Positions 6,367-7,664 of a DNA stretch of 7,664 nt are shown here, in pieces. The translations under genes and the position numbers were made by a program. The first letter of the stretch is position 1. Every line of letters begins with the position of its first letter. The notes below the pieces were generated by a model that had not been told where the DNA came from, ran no database searches, and saw only the letters and a list, made by a program, of their open reading frames with translations. Source of the DNA: an uncultured Pseudomonadota bacterium (GTDB lineage: Bacteria > Pseudomonadota > Gammaproteobacteria > Burkholderiales > SG8-39); NCBI GenBank assembly GCA_903864555.1, contig CAIPGJ010000593.1, positions 1 through 7,664 of the forward strand, given 5' to 3'.

Positions 6367-7227
6367 ATGGCCAACTCAAAGATGAGACGGACCCTGGAGT
6401 CCGGCGGCATGGTGGTTGCCCCCGGTGCCTACGACGTGCCGACCGCCAGACTCATGCAGTCCATGGGGTTCGAGTATCTCTACGTGGGTGGCAATCAGTC
6501 AGGCGTGGTGATGGGCATACCCGAGCCTTTCGAGACGGTCACCTTGATGGCTGATATCGGGCGCACAGTGGCCCGCGCCTGCCGGGAGGAGTTGCCGGTA
6601 ATCCTCGATGCCAGCGCCGGCTTTGGCGAGCCTGTGCATGTCATGTACACAGTGCAGTCCATGGAAGCGGCCGGCGTCACCGCCATCCACATCGAGGATC
6701 AGTTCTTCCCGAAGCGCGTCTCCTATCACCGTGGCCTGGAGCACGTGGTACCCATCGATGTGTACCAGCAGCGCATCGAGTACGCCCTGAAGGCCCGCAA
6801 GAGCAAGGACTTCCTCATCATCGCCCGCACCGACGGCGCGCGCGCCACGGCCGATGCCTGGCTGCCCGAGGGTGGAAACAGGCAGGAAGCGGTGCGACGC
6901 GCACACGCGGCCATGGAACTGGGCGTCGATGCACTCATGATCCTGGGCAAATTCACCCGCGAAGACTTCCAGTACCTGCGCAGCCAGGTGAAGGACATAC
7001 CCCTGGTCGGCCTCATCAGCTCGCACGCCCATACTGTCCTTGGCGTCGATGAGTTCAAGAATCTCGGCTATCAGATCATCCTGTTCAACAGGACCACCAT
7101 CGTTGCATCCATGCATGCGGTGAGCGGTCTGTATCGACATCTCATCCGGGAGGGCAGACCTCCCGCACAGCAAAATGCCCTTGAAGCGCGAGAAAACAGC
7201 ACTTGCAAGCCCTTAATCAGCCAGTGA
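6367..7227 (+). CDS. ICL/PEP mutase superfamily protein, paralogue 3
   Basis: 286 residues, more like paralogue 1 than paralogue 2. Shared blocks: VVAPGAYDVPTARLMQSMGF (16-35), ILDASAGFGEP (79-89), AIHIEDQFFPKRVSY (106-120), KDFLIIARTD (147-156) and LGYQIILFNR. D81 of the metal loop is kept but the second Asp is S83. The lid has K116-R117, then V118-S119-Y120 in place of the catalytic C-G-H of (methyl)isocitrate lyases. R154 is kept. The lid length equals that of paralogue 1, so these two probably share a mechanism, while their substrate-end loops differ: PMIWLQYFGG in paralogue 1, PLVGLISSHAHT here. Start ATG 6367 is preceded by a purine-rich GGGAAGAAG rather than a clean Shine-Dalgarno. It lies 52 bp after paralogue 2. 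The last 20 or so residues (AQQNALEARENST...) look unstructured. Substrate unknown. Confidence 0.9.
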   Translation: MANSKMRRTLESGGMVVAPGAYDVPTARLMQSMGFEYLYVGGNQSGVVMGIPEPFETVTLMADIGRTVARACREELPVILDASAGFGEPVHVMYTVQSMEAAGVTAIHIEDQFFPKRVSYHRGLEHVVPIDVYQQRIEYALKARKSKDFLIIARTDGARATADAWLPEGGNRQEAVRRAHAAMELGVDALMILGKFTREDFQYLRSQVKDIPLVGLISSHAHTVLGVDEFKNLGYQIILFNRTTIVASMHAVSGLYRHLIREGRPPAQQNALEARENSTCKPLISQ

Positions 7228-7315
7228 ATCGGTGTCTGTGGCATCCATGCGGGGACGTGGGGATGCAGCGCGGATGATGTCGTGCAATCTTGTCACCCGC
7301 ACGATCCCACCGCGC

Positions 7316-7344
7316 TTGATGCATCCAGCCTCTTTCGCCACAAT
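7316..7344 (+). promoter_or_regulatory. Weak candidate sigma-70 promoter before the PrpD-like gene
   Basis: TTGATG (7316-7321) and CACAAT (7339-7344) each match consensus at four of six positions with an ideal 17-bp spacer, placing transcription start near 7351, under 30 nt before ATG 7378. An 8-bp palindrome GATGCATC (7318-7325) overlaps the -35. I saw no terminator hairpin with a T run in the 150-bp gap, so read-through from paralogue 3 is also likely. Confidence 0.22.
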
Positions 7345-7377
7345 GCCCCTCCCTCCCACCTGGATACCTGGTGCCCC

Positions 7378-7664
7378 ATGCCCGCTGCCAATGACCCAAA
7401 CGCCAATTCCTTCATCAGCGGCCTGACAGGCTTCAGCCAGGGCTATCGCAATGCCGCCCTGCCCGATGAGGCGCTGCGCCGCTCCATCGATGCCATCACC
7501 GACACCATGGCCTGCGCCGTGCTGGGGGCGCGCCAGCCACTGGAGCAGCGCCTGCGCCGCGCGCTGCTGGGCCATTCGGCCGGCAAGAAGGAACTGGGGG
7601 AAGTGCTTTCCCCGGCCAGCCTGAAGAAGGTCGGTACCGATGCGCAGGGCAGCGTGGCGCTGTA
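7378..7664 (+). CDS. MmgE/PrpD-family protein, N-terminal part, cut by window end
   Basis: An open frame from ATG 7378 runs 95 codons to the window edge. Family proteins are about 450 residues, so only the first fifth is visible. The segment FISGLTGFSQGYRNAALPDE (residues 12-31), then the helix RRSIDAITDTMACAVLGARQP (34-54) matches the opening of MmgE/PrpD proteins, where a helix ending in D-x-x-(A/G)-C-x-x-x-G precedes a variable stretch and an A-x-x-NG block; the GSVALY at the edge sits where that block begins. Known members dehydrate 2-methylcitrate (PrpD) or decarboxylate cis-aconitate; many relatives in acid-catabolism loci are uncharacterised. A dehydratase beside ICL/PEPM lyases recalls methylcitrate-cycle logic. 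The ribosome site is weak (GGTG at 7370-7373). An in-frame GTG at 7282 is a poorer start because the added residues do not look like the family. Catalytic residues lie beyond the window. Confidence 0.8.
   Translation, partial: MPAANDPNANSFISGLTGFSQGYRNAALPDEALRRSIDAITDTMACAVLGARQPLEQRLRRALLGHSAGKKELGEVLSPASLKKVGTDAQGSVAL

Noticed and set aside
3336..7227. Phosphonate metabolism, given the PEP mutase fold
   Set aside because: The lids do not carry the PEP mutase K-T-N-S type sequence, and no phosphonopyruvate decarboxylase, aminotransferase or phosphonate transporter is in the window.
3336..7227. Classic methylcitrate cycle (prpB/prpC/prpD)
   Set aside because: No citrate synthase-type gene is seen, none of the three lyase-like proteins has the K-R-C-G-H signature, and hyuAB and Bug genes are not part of that operon.
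7241..7326. Scattered GCATCC/GGATGC inverted copies in the gap before the PrpD-like gene
   Set aside because: Six-base matches with long, unequal spacing and no T run; compatible with chance.

Overview
The window is a compact stretch of bacterial chromosome of about 60% G+C, with every recognisable gene on the + strand. A Bug/TctC-type periplasmic binding protein sits among acid-catabolism genes. Bug genes are greatly expanded in Burkholderiales, especially the Bordetella/Achromobacter/Alcaligenaceae group and Comamonadaceae. That context and the base composition suggest a betaproteobacterium of this order. This is an inference from gene content, not a sequence match.

Layout. Positions 1-1518 are the C-terminal part of a HyuA-type (hydantoinase/oxoprolinase A) subunit, cut by the window start. 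It is coupled to the complete HyuB-type subunit (about 1511-3271). A 64-bp gap holding a perfect 14-bp palindrome and a strong Shine-Dalgarno sequence precedes the first isocitrate lyase/PEP mutase (ICL/PEPM) superfamily gene, which starts with TTG (3336-4208). A 152-bp gap follows with a candidate hairpin terminator and a candidate promoter, then the Bug binding protein with its signal peptide (4361-5332). After 130 bp comes a second, strongly diverged ICL/PEPM paralogue (5463-6314), and 52 bp later a third (6367-7227). A 150-bp gap with a weak promoter candidate leads to the start of an MmgE/PrpD-family gene (7378 onward), cut by the window end.

How the genes may work together. The set looks like an uncharacterised catabolic locus for an organic acid or a cyclic amide/ketone precursor. 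The Bug protein would bind a carboxylate in the periplasm. HyuAB would carry out an ATP-dependent ring opening (hydantoinase/oxoprolinase type) or carboxylation (acetone/acetophenone carboxylase type). The PrpD-like protein would dehydrate or isomerise a hydroxy-acid, and the ICL/PEPM proteins would make or break a C-C bond next to a carboxylate. PrpD plus ICL/PEPM lyase resembles the methylcitrate cycle. However, none of the three ICL/PEPM proteins has the lyase signature K-R-C-G-H, and each has a different active-site make-up, so ordinary 2-methylisocitrate cleavage is unlikely. The substrate cannot be read from the sequence.

The most notable feature is the set of three divergent ICL/PEPM paralogues within 4 kb. 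Two have a full-length lid loop with the catalytic Cys replaced; one has a shortened lid and has lost the conserved Arg. No RNA genes, mobile elements, CRISPR arrays or frameshifts were seen.
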